Shown here in pieces: positions 1-8,083 of a stretch of DNA of 61,817 nucleotides. A program made the translations under genes and the position numbers. The stretch is from Actinomycetota bacterium. GTDB lineage: Bacteria; Actinomycetota; Geothermincolia; Geothermincolales; RBG-13-55-18. Below the pieces are notes generated by a model that saw only the letters and a program-made list of their open reading frames with translations, made no database searches and was not told the origin of the DNA. Position 1 is the stretch's first letter. Every line of letters begins with the position of its first letter. The DNA lies in the NCBI GenBank assembly GCA_003598015.1, contig QZKE01000089.1:1-61817 (forward strand), read 5' to 3'.

Positions 1-501
1 GGCGAAGAACCATGCGGTGCGTGGCGCCTCCGCGCCCATGACGTTATGGCCTCCCGTGATGTCGTTGTGGTAGCGGAAGTACATGGGGCGCTCGGCCACG
101 ATATCCCCCGTAGCTACAACGGATAGAGAGACGTCGTTGTCCGGCGGGATAACCGCGCGCACGTTGAGTGTGGTACGGCTGCGGGGCGGCAATACCTCTT
201 CGCCAGCCACTACCCGTCCGTCCCCGAGCATATAGGAACAGGTCGCGGAGACCGCTTCGGCATTGGGGTTGTAGAGGCATACCCACTCCTCGAAACCCCG
301 GCGCGTGCACCCTTCCGCGAAGTACCATGTCTTGCGCGCGCTCACGGCTCCCATGACGTCGTGCCCGCCGCTCCACGCGCAGAGAGACGGTCCGGAGGCG
401 ATGAAAGCCGGCGACAGGCCCGCAAGGACGAGAGAAAAGGCGAGCAGGAGCCTGGCTGCAAGCCCCGATAGAAATCCGTCCTCGTGCACTCTTTCCTTCA
501 T
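1..501 (-). CDS. Secreted TWYxAEGCT-module surface protein, N-terminal part (runs off window)
   Basis: The frame is open from an ATG at 501 (an in-frame stop lies three codons upstream) to the window edge, giving the first 167 residues. Residues about 10-36 form a hydrophobic signal peptide. A module then starts with TWYFAEGCT at residues 58-66, runs through an NPNAEAV beta-rich stretch and a PPRSRTTLNV segment, and ends with a PMYFRYHND box followed by the start of a second module (TAWFF). A related C-terminal piece lies at the opposite edge of the window. An exported, cell-surface or adhesin-like role is inference; the module has no function I recognise. The ribosome binding site is weak. 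Confidence 0.75.
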   Translation of the reverse strand, partial: MKERVHEDGFLSGLAARLLLAFSLVLAGLSPAFIASGPSLCAWSGGHDVMGAVSARKTWYFAEGCTRRGFEEWVCLYNPNAEAVSATCSYMLGDGRVVAGEEVLPPRSRTTLNVRAVIPPDNDVSLSVVATGDIVAERPMYFRYHNDITGGHNVMGAEAPRTAWFFA

Positions 502-657
502 CGCTGCCTATTACTCTAGCAGCAATGGCTGGCGTAGATAAGAGCTGGAATCAATCCAAACGGGCGAGCCTCAAAAGCCATCTCGCGGGATACAGCGGAT
601 CTGTTGACGAGGTACCCGGACACCAGCCGGGAATCGTGATAGTAAAGGCTCCCCGGT

Positions 658-1929
658 TCAGAGTTCCCTTATCTCTACCTGCAGGGTATCCTCCGTAATG
701 GGCATCACCGCGGCCATGCGCCTGGTGAACTCCTCGGGATCCACGCAAGCCTCGGGTGCCAGGACGCCCTTGTCCTCGATCAGCCCCTCCAGGAGCATGG
801 AGGCGAAGACCGCCAGGGGGGTGCCGGTCCAGTCGTCCATGTCGAAGTCACCCTCCGGACCGCCCTGGTAGCCGGCATTGGCGGCCTGGACGCGCAGCCT
901 CTTGCCATCCTTTATGCCCTCCACCGCCACCAGGATGGCGCCTATGGAACGGCCCGAGGGTCTGCCCGCCACCTCCTTGAGGAAGGCGAAGAACTCGCGC
1001 GCCTTCAATTCCCGGCGCAGGAGCTGTGTGACCACTCCCCACAGCACGCTGAGATATAGCCTGAGGCCGCGCGGGTTCGCCCCCGCGTCCAGGGCCAGCA
1101 GGAACCGCACCGCCTGATTCATCTCCACCTTACCTTTATCGACCGCGTTCGCCACGCCGCGGAAGACGCCGTTGAAATAAGGAGGGTAGAGGGAGCCCAT
1201 GGTGCGGACGTTCCTCACGCCCGGGAAGTAGCGGGGCATGGTTGCGACCTCGGCGTGTCCCAGCTCGAACAGCTTGTACGCGCCCAAGGGCTCGGGGAAT
1301 TCCAGTACGTGACCGCTGCGAAAGGACGGTATCTCCACGCGTTTGCCGTCCCTTATGGTGCCGCACTTGCCCATGCAGGCGTGTACCATGTGCTCGAATA
1401 CCGCGGCTCCCCCTTTTTCCTTTCCCTCCTCGGGGGGGGTTGAGCCGGTGACCCAAGCCAGGTCGATGTTCTCCACCTCGTCCAACTGCTGGGCGCATTC
1501 CCGCGCGACGACATTCACCAGCCCCGGTGCCACCCCGCAGCAGATGAGCGCGGTTATGCCCGCTTCCCTGGCAAGCTCGTGCAAACTGAGCAGGTCCAAG
1601 GCGGACTCCTCGTCGTCCCCCAGGTCTATGTAATCCACCTCTTCGTCGATGCAGGCCTCCACCACCGGGCGCCCGGTGCGATAGTAGGGGCCTGTGCAGT
1701 TAGCCACCAGGTCGCTCCCCCTGATCACCTCGCGCAGGACACCCGGGTCGTATATATCGACGAAAACCGCCTCGGCCCGGGAAGGCCCATGGGAATTGGC
1801 TATCTTCTCCGCCTTCTCCCGGTTGAAATCGGCCAGCACCAGGCGACAGTCGGGGATCAGCGCGAGGAAAGCCCCCGCGGCGACCTGCGCCATATCCCCC
1901 GCCCCGCCGATGATGGTAATGCGATGCAT
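658..1929 (-). CDS. Saccharopine dehydrogenase-like NAD(P)-binding oxidoreductase
   Basis: A Rossmann NAD(P)-binding motif (TIIGGAGDM) lies at the extreme N-terminus, with an acidic residue ending the second strand (LADF). The CTGPYYRTGRPVVEACI stretch is typical of saccharopine-dehydrogenase-family proteins. About 423 residues is normal for the family. The ATG at 1929 is preferred because AAGGAG sits 8 nt upstream; a GTG at 1938 overlaps that site. No lysine-biosynthesis genes are nearby. It leads into an SDR/crotonase/CoA-ligase set on the same strand, so a catabolic oxidoreductase role is more likely than true saccharopine cleavage. The substrate is unknown. Confidence 0.8.
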   Translation of the reverse strand: MHRITIIGGAGDMAQVAAGAFLALIPDCRLVLADFNREKAEKIANSHGPSRAEAVFVDIYDPGVLREVIRGSDLVANCTGPYYRTGRPVVEACIDEEVDYIDLGDDEESALDLLSLHELAREAGITALICCGVAPGLVNVVARECAQQLDEVENIDLAWVTGSTPPEEGKEKGGAAVFEHMVHACMGKCGTIRDGKRVEIPSFRSGHVLEFPEPLGAYKLFELGHAEVATMPRYFPGVRNVRTMGSLYPPYFNGVFRGVANAVDKGKVEMNQAVRFLLALDAGANPRGLRLYLSVLWGVVTQLLRRELKAREFFAFLKEVAGRPSGRSIGAILVAVEGIKDGKRLRVQAANAGYQGGPEGDFDMDDWTGTPLAVFASMLLEGLIEDKGVLAPEACVDPEEFTRRMAAVMPITEDTLQVEIREL

Positions 1930-1971
1930 GCGCTTCACTCCTTCGGTCCCCGTCTTAGGCAGCGTTAAATA

Positions 1972-2823
1972 CTATTGGATCAAGCCCTTGCGCGCCAGCC
2001 ACATGAACAGCGGCCGTCCGATGCTGTAGCGGTTGAGGAAGGCCATGCCCCCGTGGTAGAAGGCGGGGTTCATGCGTTTGAGCGACCACAACACCCTGCC
2101 CGATAACTGCGGTATGGCATACAGCCGCTTCTTCTCCACCGCTTTTACTACATCTTGCGCCACTTCGTCGGCGGTCATCCTGGCGTATGCGAAGGTGGCA
2201 TGGGCGAAATCGCTCTCGAACTCATCCGTGTACTTCATGCCGTCGAGGAGGTGTGTGTTGAAGAACATGGGGCAGACGGCGGTGACCGCTATCTTGAAGG
2301 GGGCCAATTCGCTCCTGAGCGTTTCGCTGAGCGCGATGACGGCGGCTTTGGTCGTATTGTAGGGTGCCATCTCCAACAGGCAGAGGAGCCCGGCCGCCGA
2401 GGCCACGTTGACGATATGGCCACAGCCCTGCGCCTTCATGCGCGGGATGAACGTATGGCATCCGTAAACCATCCCCCAGAAATTGATGCTGAAGATCCAT
2501 TCCCAGTTCTCTATGGGAATGTCACCCACGTGTCCCACCGCTACTACACCGGCATTGTTGACGAGGACATCCACACCTCCCCAGCTGCGGAAGAAATGGT
2601 CAGCCATAGCCTCCCAGTCCATGACCACCCTTACGTCGAGTTCGTAGATCTCTCCGCTGCCGCCATTGCGCATAACCATCTCGAGGGTCTCCTCCGCCCC
2701 CTCGGTGTCGACGTCCACGATGCCGATGCGGCATCCTCTGCGCGCCATGGCCAGTGCCAGAGCCCTACCCAATCCGGAGGCGGCTCCCGTGATCACCACT
2801 CTATTGCCATCCAGTTTGCCCAT
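1972..2823 (-). CDS. Short-chain dehydrogenase/reductase (SDR)
   Basis: A classical SDR of 283 residues. TGAASGLG (residues 12-19) binds the cofactor. NNAG follows at about residue 93, then the catalytic Ser in VNVASAAG and the YNTTK active-site box at about residue 160. The Asp ending strand 2 (IVDVD) suggests NAD(H) preference. The frame is open well upstream, but that extension overlaps the crotonase gene. The ATG at 2823 has an excellent ribosome binding site (GGGGGAGGAT). It shares a strand with the saccharopine-dehydrogenase-like gene (42 bp downstream) and the crotonase upstream. The likely role is oxidation or reduction of a hydroxy/keto intermediate; substrate unknown. Confidence 0.88.
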   Translation of the reverse strand: MGKLDGNRVVITGAASGLGRALALAMARRGCRIGIVDVDTEGAEETLEMVMRNGGSGEIYELDVRVVMDWEAMADHFFRSWGGVDVLVNNAGVVAVGHVGDIPIENWEWIFSINFWGMVYGCHTFIPRMKAQGCGHIVNVASAAGLLCLLEMAPYNTTKAAVIALSETLRSELAPFKIAVTAVCPMFFNTHLLDGMKYTDEFESDFAHATFAYARMTADEVAQDVVKAVEKKRLYAIPQLSGRVLWSLKRMNPAFYHGGMAFLNRYSIGRPLFMWLARKGLIQ

Positions 2824-2921
2824 ATCCTCCCCCTCATATCTCCTTGTCTGCGTCCCAGCATCGGTATTCCGCCCGCGGCATCTCCCGCTGGCTGCGACGT
2901 CTCCCGCAAAGACCCACAGAC

Positions 2922-3938
2922 CTACTTCCCCTCGAACCCGTCTATGAAACGGGCGTTGTACATGATGTCCATCAACTCCTGATTTTCCATGCGCCCCTCC
3001 ACCGGGACGTCCACCCTCTCCCCCAGGAGCTTCGCGTAGCTGCGCATGGCCTTCTCCACGTCCGCGGTGTCGAAGACGCGCAGGCTCTCCAGCGTCTCGC
3101 GGGTCAAGGCGCGGGAGAGGAAGGTGTCCATCCCCCCGTGCACGGCGCGCTTTATTGCATGCACCGCTACCGGAGGACGCTTGGCCATGACGTCGGCGAA
3201 CTCCTGTACCCGATCGTGGAACTCCACCTTGTTGAAGACATCGGTTATGATCCCCCACTCCTTGGCCTCCCGGGCTTCCAGTTGGTTGCCCTTGAGCATC
3301 CACTCCAGGGCCTTGGCCTTGCCGAGGTGGCGGGGCCACCTCTGCGTGCCGCCCCCGCCGGCTACGATGCCCACCAGCACCTCCGGCTGTCCGATGGTAA
3401 AACCCTGGTCGCCCACCATGAAGCGAAAGTCAAAGCAGGCCGCGAACTCCGTGCCCCCGCCGTTGCAGGGTCCGTTGATAGCAGCTATGGTCACCTTGTT
3501 CAGACGTTCAATGGCCAGGTACAGCCGGTGCATCTGCAGCGAGAGATAGAGGGTGAAGAGACGTGACTTGAGCGCCCTCGCCTGCTTGAGGTTGAGTTCC
3601 TCCAGCGCGGGGAAATGGTCCATGAGCAGGTTGTTCATGGTGTTGATCCCGTCCAGGAGAGCGCGGCCCAGGGGAAACCTGGCCAGCCTGGAAAAGGGCG
3701 AGGTCCTGTTCTCCTCGGCGATACGCAACAGCTCAGGGATGGAGAAGTGCATGATGTAGGTATCCTCGATGCCCCCCGTGAGCACCAGGACTCGCACAGC
3801 ATCGTCCTTCCTGACACGCTTCACCACGTCCCAGAGTTCTTCCAGGATGTCCACGGTGAGGAAGTTCACGTGGGGGTTGTGGATCTCCACCCACAGCGTC
3901 TGCCCCACCCGCCTGGTCTCGAGAAACCTGTAATCCAT
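2922..3938 (-). CDS. Enoyl-CoA hydratase/isomerase (crotonase) family protein, long form
   Basis: The crotonase core is visible: AAINGPCNGGGTEFAACFDFRFM (oxyanion-hole region), then GQPEVLVGIVAGGGGTQRWPRHLG with the family's G-G-T-Q-R box, and an EAKEWGIITDVF turn. At 338 residues it is about 70 longer than typical hydratases; an insert at about residues 60-120 separates the N-terminal strands from the core. AAAGGGGGAAGTT precedes the ATG at 3938. It probably acts on an acyl-CoA made by the nearby CoA ligase. Hydratase, isomerase or ring-hydrolase activity cannot be settled from sequence. Confidence 0.85.
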   Translation of the reverse strand: MDYRFLETRRVGQTLWVEIHNPHVNFLTVDILEELWDVVKRVRKDDAVRVLVLTGGIEDTYIMHFSIPELLRIAEENRTSPFSRLARFPLGRALLDGINTMNNLLMDHFPALEELNLKQARALKSRLFTLYLSLQMHRLYLAIERLNKVTIAAINGPCNGGGTEFAACFDFRFMVGDQGFTIGQPEVLVGIVAGGGGTQRWPRHLGKAKALEWMLKGNQLEAREAKEWGIITDVFNKVEFHDRVQEFADVMAKRPPVAVHAIKRAVHGGMDTFLSRALTRETLESLRVFDTADVEKAMRSYAKLLGERVDVPVEGRMENQELMDIMYNARFIDGFEGK

Positions 3939-4031
3939 AACTTCCCCCTTTGATTGCCACCCGCGACTTCACCCGATGTGTCATTCTAAGGTTAAAGCGT
4001 TGTCTGGAACCCGCACCAGGGAGACCGGCGA

Positions 4032-4257
4032 CACCGGCGTGAGATGTATGCCATACTGCGCCAGCCCCTAGCCCGCCGGCCTCACCTCAACGACGAGGAC
4101 ATCGTCTTCCCCGAGCTCCCACTCCACTTCGCTCTCCCTGTCGTCACCGGCGTGAGATGTATGCCATACTGCGTAAGCCCCTAGCCCGCCGGCCTCACCT
4201 CAACGACGAGGACATCGTCTTCCCCGAGCTCCCACTCCACTTCGCTCTCCCTATCGT
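4032..4257. repeat. 113-bp tandem duplication, two copies
   Basis: Copy one is 4032-4144 and copy two is 4145-4257, with only three mismatches. Copy two contains the last ~25 codons and the stop of the minus-strand gene at 4181-5248. Copy one is an untranslated duplicate of that 3' end lying downstream of the stop. The near identity indicates a recent duplication. Confidence 0.95.
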
Positions 4258-5248
4258 AGGTGAGTTCGTAGAAACCCTGCAGCAGGCCGACCAGCATGAG
4301 GTGGAGGCAGGCGTTTTCCAAGCGGATGCGAAGAAGCTCCTCGCTCACCTCTATCTCGCACAGGTTCCCCAATCCGCGTAGAGCAAGCTGTTTGCGAAAA
4401 TCGAACTGGGCGCTTATGCCCTGCCGTGTATAGTACCCTCCGGTGACGAAGCGCCGTTGCGCGTCGATCACCAGTTGGGGGATGATCTCTCCCAACTCCC
4501 TCTCCAGCTCGCTGAAGATCGCCTCCAGGGCGGCCGAGCCTATCCCCACCACGCGGTGCCCGCCGGGCATGATGGTGATGATCCCCTTGTTCAGGTTGAA
4601 CATGAAGCGTTCGGATTCCAGTGGTACACCGCAACCGGGACATCTCTCGAATCCTACGTTCCCCTCCTTGTAGGTGTATTCACGCCATGCCAGCCTCTCC
4701 TTGAGATCCGTGGAACGGGCGATGAAGCGAGCGGTCATCTCGTAGGTATCGGCCGCGACCTTCTCGTGGGTGATGCGTGCCTGCCGCCCGTCGAAGACCT
4801 CGATAGCCGCCGTGATATCACCGCAGAAGAGGGGGATAGAGTATGGATCACGGATGCGTACGCCCAAGTAGTCATCCTCCCGGTACTTTCTCCGCACATC
4901 CACCAGTTCGATATCGCCGTAACCGAGAGACCTGCCGATCTTGGATACCCTGCGAAAGACGGGTCGGAATCCGACCTTATTGACGATCTTCTTCACCACA
5001 TCCGGCACCATGTGGTCCAGGTAATCGTAGGCGCTGCGACGCCTGCTCTCCACCACTATGTGCTCTATCGACGCACCGATGGCATCTTCGATACCCCCAA
5101 AAATCGCGTCGATGTTCTCGCTTTCAATGAGCACGCTGCGGTGGTCCGGATTGCGCCGCTGGCATATGGTGCCATTGTCGCGCCATACGGTCTGCTTCGC
5201 TACATGCCTGGGGATGCCGCATTTCTCACACACCTTGATAGAAGCCAT
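4181..5248 (-). CDS. Conserved-looking protein of unknown function with two CxxC motifs
   Basis: 355 residues from the preferred ATG at 5248 (an AAGGGGGCGG-type site upstream; an ATG at 5284 would add 12 polar residues but has no good site). An N-terminal zinc-ribbon-like CEKCG lies at residues 6-10, and a second CPGCG lies mid-protein. Between them is an alpha/beta region rich in Arg/Tyr/Asp. The C-terminal part has a GGHRVVGIGSAALEAI helix start and a RFVTGGYYTRQG segment. I do not recognise a family. It has no signal peptide or membrane segment, so it is probably cytosolic and metal-binding. It sits between the crotonase and a CoA ligase on the same strand. Its 3' end is duplicated in tandem downstream. 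Confidence 0.7.
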   Translation of the reverse strand: MASIKVCEKCGIPRHVAKQTVWRDNGTICQRRNPDHRSVLIESENIDAIFGGIEDAIGASIEHIVVESRRRSAYDYLDHMVPDVVKKIVNKVGFRPVFRRVSKIGRSLGYGDIELVDVRRKYREDDYLGVRIRDPYSIPLFCGDITAAIEVFDGRQARITHEKVAADTYEMTARFIARSTDLKERLAWREYTYKEGNVGFERCPGCGVPLESERFMFNLNKGIITIMPGGHRVVGIGSAALEAIFSELERELGEIIPQLVIDAQRRFVTGGYYTRQGISAQFDFRKQLALRGLGNLCEIEVSEELLRIRLENACLHLMLVGLLQGFYELTYDRESEVEWELGEDDVLVVEVRPAG

Positions 5249-5389
5249 CTCACCGCCCCCTTGCTCTTCTTTCTTCTCTCCCATGCACGTTCCGGGTGAC
5301 CGGTGTGCGAACCTGCGGAATATATGGCCACTACTGGAAGCCTCGACTCCAATTCCTGTTCTCCTGAGGCACGCCGGCCGCTGCCGGCC

Positions 5390-6742
5390 CTAGCCCTCAT
5401 AAAGCTTCTCGAAGGTCTGCCCCTTGTAGGTGGAGCGCTCCAGCTCTCCCGCCTCTACCCAGATTATCTCCGGCGTGAACTTGGCCTTGATGTGGAAGGC
5501 TTCCTTCATCTCCTTCTCCAACTCGGGGAGCTTGTCCGCGGGGAAGTCCTCTCCGCGCTCGATCTTTACCTTCAACGGCGGCACCACCCGCGGCGGTTTC
5601 TCGGTGAGCACGATGCGGAACTGGCCGCTCACCTTGGGCACGAATGAACCCACCACGCCTTCCACCATGGTGGGATAGACGATGGCTCCCTTCACCTTGA
5701 GCATGTCGTCGGTGCGCCCCACCACCTTGTAGCGGATGCCCGTCTTGCCGCAGGGGCAGGGGGAGGTAAAGACCTGCTGGATGTCGCCCAGGCTGGTGCG
5801 CAGCCAGGCCATGCCGTCTCCCTCCAACACGGTGAAGATGGCCTCGCCCTCGGCGCCGTCCTCCAGGGGGATGGATTCCTTGGTATCCGGGTCCACCAGT
5901 TCGTAAAGGGCCAGGTCGTCGGCGGTCCAGTGCATGCCCTGATATTCCTCGTGGTCGCAGGAGAAGCCGTAGCCGGCGCCGGCGTCGAAGATGCGCGCCC
6001 CGAAGGCGGACTCCAGCCTGCCCCGCACCTCGGGTATCCCCGCGCCCGGCTCACCGCCGCACATAAGGGTGTGGAAGCCGAGGTCCTTGGGGTCCCTGCC
6101 CTGCTCTTTGCACTTCTCGACGAGGTAATCGGCCAGGGAAGGCGTGCCGGAATAGACGGTGCCCCGGAAGAGGGTCTGCATGAGCAGGATGCGGTCGGTG
6201 CCCGCCTCCGCCCCCACTGGGATGGCCATGGCCCCGAGCCTGTGCATTCCCATCATGGTGGGGATGCCGGCGATGACCATGGAGAGGGCGAAGCAGTAGA
6301 GGACACGGTCGTGGGAGCGCATGCCCGCCCGCCAGGCCCCACGCACCATGGCCTCTCCCCATACGTCCTCCATGTCGTGTTGGGTCATGGGATAGGGGGT
6401 GGGGATGCCGGTGGTGCCGGTGGTGGTAGCCATGATGTTCAGGTCGTCCACCCGGACCGGCATGATCTGATCCAGCACGGCCAGGATATCCCCGCCGAAC
6501 TCCACCACCATGGCGCGCAGCCCCTCCTTGTCGAAGAGGGGCACGGCGCTGGAGAAGTCCTCGAAGCTGTTTATCTTCTCCGGCACCACGCCCAGCTCGT
6601 CGAACTTCTTCTTGTAGAAGGGCGCGCCTTCGTAGAGCCGCCTCAGACATGACCTGAGCTTCGCGAGCTGGATCTCCCGCATCTGCGGAGTGTTGAGTAT
6701 GGGCTCCATCTCCATATTCCAATACGGGCGTTTCTCATCCAT
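5390..6742 (-). CDS. Phenylacetate-CoA ligase (PaaK)-like AMP-dependent acyl-CoA ligase
   Basis: 450 residues, close to PaaK length. The adenylate-forming P-loop TTTGTTGIPTP is at residues 106-116. A DAGAGYGFSCDHEEYQGMHW segment resembles the PaaK aromatic-acid pocket region. GRTDDMLKVKG near residue 345 is the hinge motif, and a C-terminal ferredoxin-fold domain follows. The ATG at 6742 has GGGGGTAG upstream. It would activate a carboxylic acid (aromatic or cyclic by homology) to its CoA thioester, feeding the crotonase and dehydrogenases downstream on the same strand. The exact substrate cannot be read. Confidence 0.85.
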   Translation of the reverse strand: MDEKRPYWNMEMEPILNTPQMREIQLAKLRSCLRRLYEGAPFYKKKFDELGVVPEKINSFEDFSSAVPLFDKEGLRAMVVEFGGDILAVLDQIMPVRVDDLNIMATTTGTTGIPTPYPMTQHDMEDVWGEAMVRGAWRAGMRSHDRVLYCFALSMVIAGIPTMMGMHRLGAMAIPVGAEAGTDRILLMQTLFRGTVYSGTPSLADYLVEKCKEQGRDPKDLGFHTLMCGGEPGAGIPEVRGRLESAFGARIFDAGAGYGFSCDHEEYQGMHWTADDLALYELVDPDTKESIPLEDGAEGEAIFTVLEGDGMAWLRTSLGDIQQVFTSPCPCGKTGIRYKVVGRTDDMLKVKGAIVYPTMVEGVVGSFVPKVSGQFRIVLTEKPPRVVPPLKVKIERGEDFPADKLPELEKEMKEAFHIKAKFTPEIIWVEAGELERSTYKGQTFEKLYEG

Positions 6743-6873
6743 GACTACTACCCCCTTCTCTCACATCGTTATCGTTCAGGCCCACACGCTCACACCATCC
6801 TTGCTACGTGTTTGCGAGTGATCCATGCTTCATGAGTTCATACCCGGGGCTCGCGTCCCGTCCCCACCGGCTC

Positions 6874-7719
6874 TCAAACACGCCAACATCCCGACCCGTG
6901 ATAGGGGAATTCCTCGCGGCTGCGGGCAAACAGGCTTGCGTCGGGGCGTCGATACATCCCAGACCTGCTTATCCATGAAAGCCCGCCGTTCTTGAAGGAA
7001 GCCAGGACCTCGGCCAGGCGTACCCCGGAGCTTATGACGTCCACGATGGGGACCCCATCCAAGGCGGTGAATCCCTGTGGGTATTCTTCCTCGCATCCAG
7101 GTGCCATGCTCAAGGCAGGCGCGATGATGGTTCACCCCGGCACCAGGACTTCGGCCCCATCGGCGATGCATCTTCCGGCCACCTCGGAGAACCTCGCGAT
7201 GGCCGCGTGGGCATCCAACATACACATCATCAATTCCTCACCGCTGCTATCGGTGCTTTCCACCGCGACCACCTTGTCCGTAAGGCCGTAGATGCCGACC
7301 AAGTCGGTAAAGAACGGCACAACCCGGTAATCGAAGGTAACCACACCGATGCGGTGCCCCATGGTCAAGGCCATGAGCAGCCCCGCCTGGAATACGCCGA
7401 CCACCGGAATATCCAGGGCCTGGCGAATGGGGTCGAGATGGGGATCGGACGCGCAGTGGAGGACAAGGGCGTCGTAGCCGTCATCGGCCAGGCTCAACGC
7501 GGCTTCGAACAGCTCGTAATTGTTGCGTACATTGAAGACCGTATAAGGGAAAAAGCCGGGATCGGTAAAACCGCGGTTGAGTAGATACAGATCGATCTCG
7601 GTCCCCTCCTGTTTCACTTTCTCCATGTTGCGGACGAATACCCTCTGCATAACCTCCCTGAGCTCGGCTGCCCCTGGATCCACGGCAAATGGCGCTATAA
7701 CAGCGATACGCATTCCCAT
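6874..7719 (-). CDS. Asp/Glu/hydantoin racemase family protein with in-frame TGA at the second catalytic Cys (candidate selenoprotein)
   Basis: Reading from the ATG at 7719 (GGAGG 8 nt upstream) gives MGMRIAVIAPFAVDPG. The first catalytic-Cys motif (LHCASDPHLDP) follows, then DIPVVGVFQAG, GHRIGVVTFD and DGAEVLVPG. TGA (7132-7134) comes next, where the family has Cys (consensus V-x-G-C). The same frame continues for 85 codons with GVPIVDVISSGVRLAEVL and GGLSWISRSGMYRRP, the expected racemase C-terminus, and stops at 6874. With the TGA read as Sec (residue 196) the product is 281 residues. If TGA terminates, the protein loses its second acid/base residue and a third of its fold. A possible SECIS hairpin lies just downstream. 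Alternatives are a Cys-to-stop mutation or a sequencing error. It is divergent from the tetR gene at 8084. Confidence 0.7.
7094..7134 (-). promoter_or_regulatory. Possible bacterial SECIS element after the in-frame TGA
   Basis: Downstream of the UGA the mRNA can form an outer stem CAUC/GAUG, an internal loop, and an inner stem UGCC/GGCA. A U-U mismatch and a U-A pair then close a GAGC apical loop about 20 nt after the UGA. As I recall the bacterial SECIS rules, the distance, a G opening the loop and a U bulge or mismatch below it all fit. The stems are short and were found by eye, so the call is tentative. Confidence 0.4.
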
Positions 7720-8083
7720 TATGCAAACCTCCAATGATCTACGACCTTCAAGATGCCCTCTGTCGTTCTCCCCCTCGTACCACCTCTTCCTCAGCTAGGG
7801 TGGAGCGATTGCGGTCCCGGACCCGGCCATCGGCTCAAGAGCGTCGAACTCCCCTTTGAGAGAGGATTTCTTCTGCGAAGCAACTATCCAGGACCGGTCC
7901 CGCTCTCGTTGATTTGATGGCTGAAAGCCCCCTGGTTTAAATACATAATGCATTCGCCGAATCGATTATGTTAATATTATGATGTCGCTCTGGGGAAGTC
8001 AAGGGTCATGCGGCCAGAGGATTGAAGCATTATCGTGAAGGGCACACGGCGCCCTGGAAAATCCCACGGGAAGGAGCTCGTTC
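7720..8083. other. Divergent intergenic region between racemase and tetR
   Basis: 364 bp without a gene. The half nearer the racemase is GC-rich and shows nothing clear. Around 7935-7985 it turns AT-rich and contains the palindrome described separately, which probably covers promoters for one or both divergent genes. Confidence 0.6.
7943..7971. promoter_or_regulatory. 29-bp near-perfect palindrome, probable TetR operator
   Basis: Arms ACATAATGCATTCG and CGAATCGATTATGT flank a single C, with 12 of 14 positions paired. It lies in the AT-rich patch 113 bp upstream of the tetR ATG (8084), and the divergent racemase starts 224 bp away. Its size and symmetry suit a TetR dimer pair. Autoregulation and control of the racemase are inference. 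Confidence 0.55.

Noticed and set aside
2824-3339. N-terminal extension of the SDR
   Set aside because: It overlaps the crotonase gene in another frame and reads as low-complexity Gly/Arg sequence; the ATG at 2823 has a strong ribosome site.
6874-7113. Separate small gene on the minus strand after the racemase stop
   Set aside because: It is in the same frame as the racemase and contains its C-terminal signature, with no ribosome site of its own; it is better read as one gene crossing a TGA.
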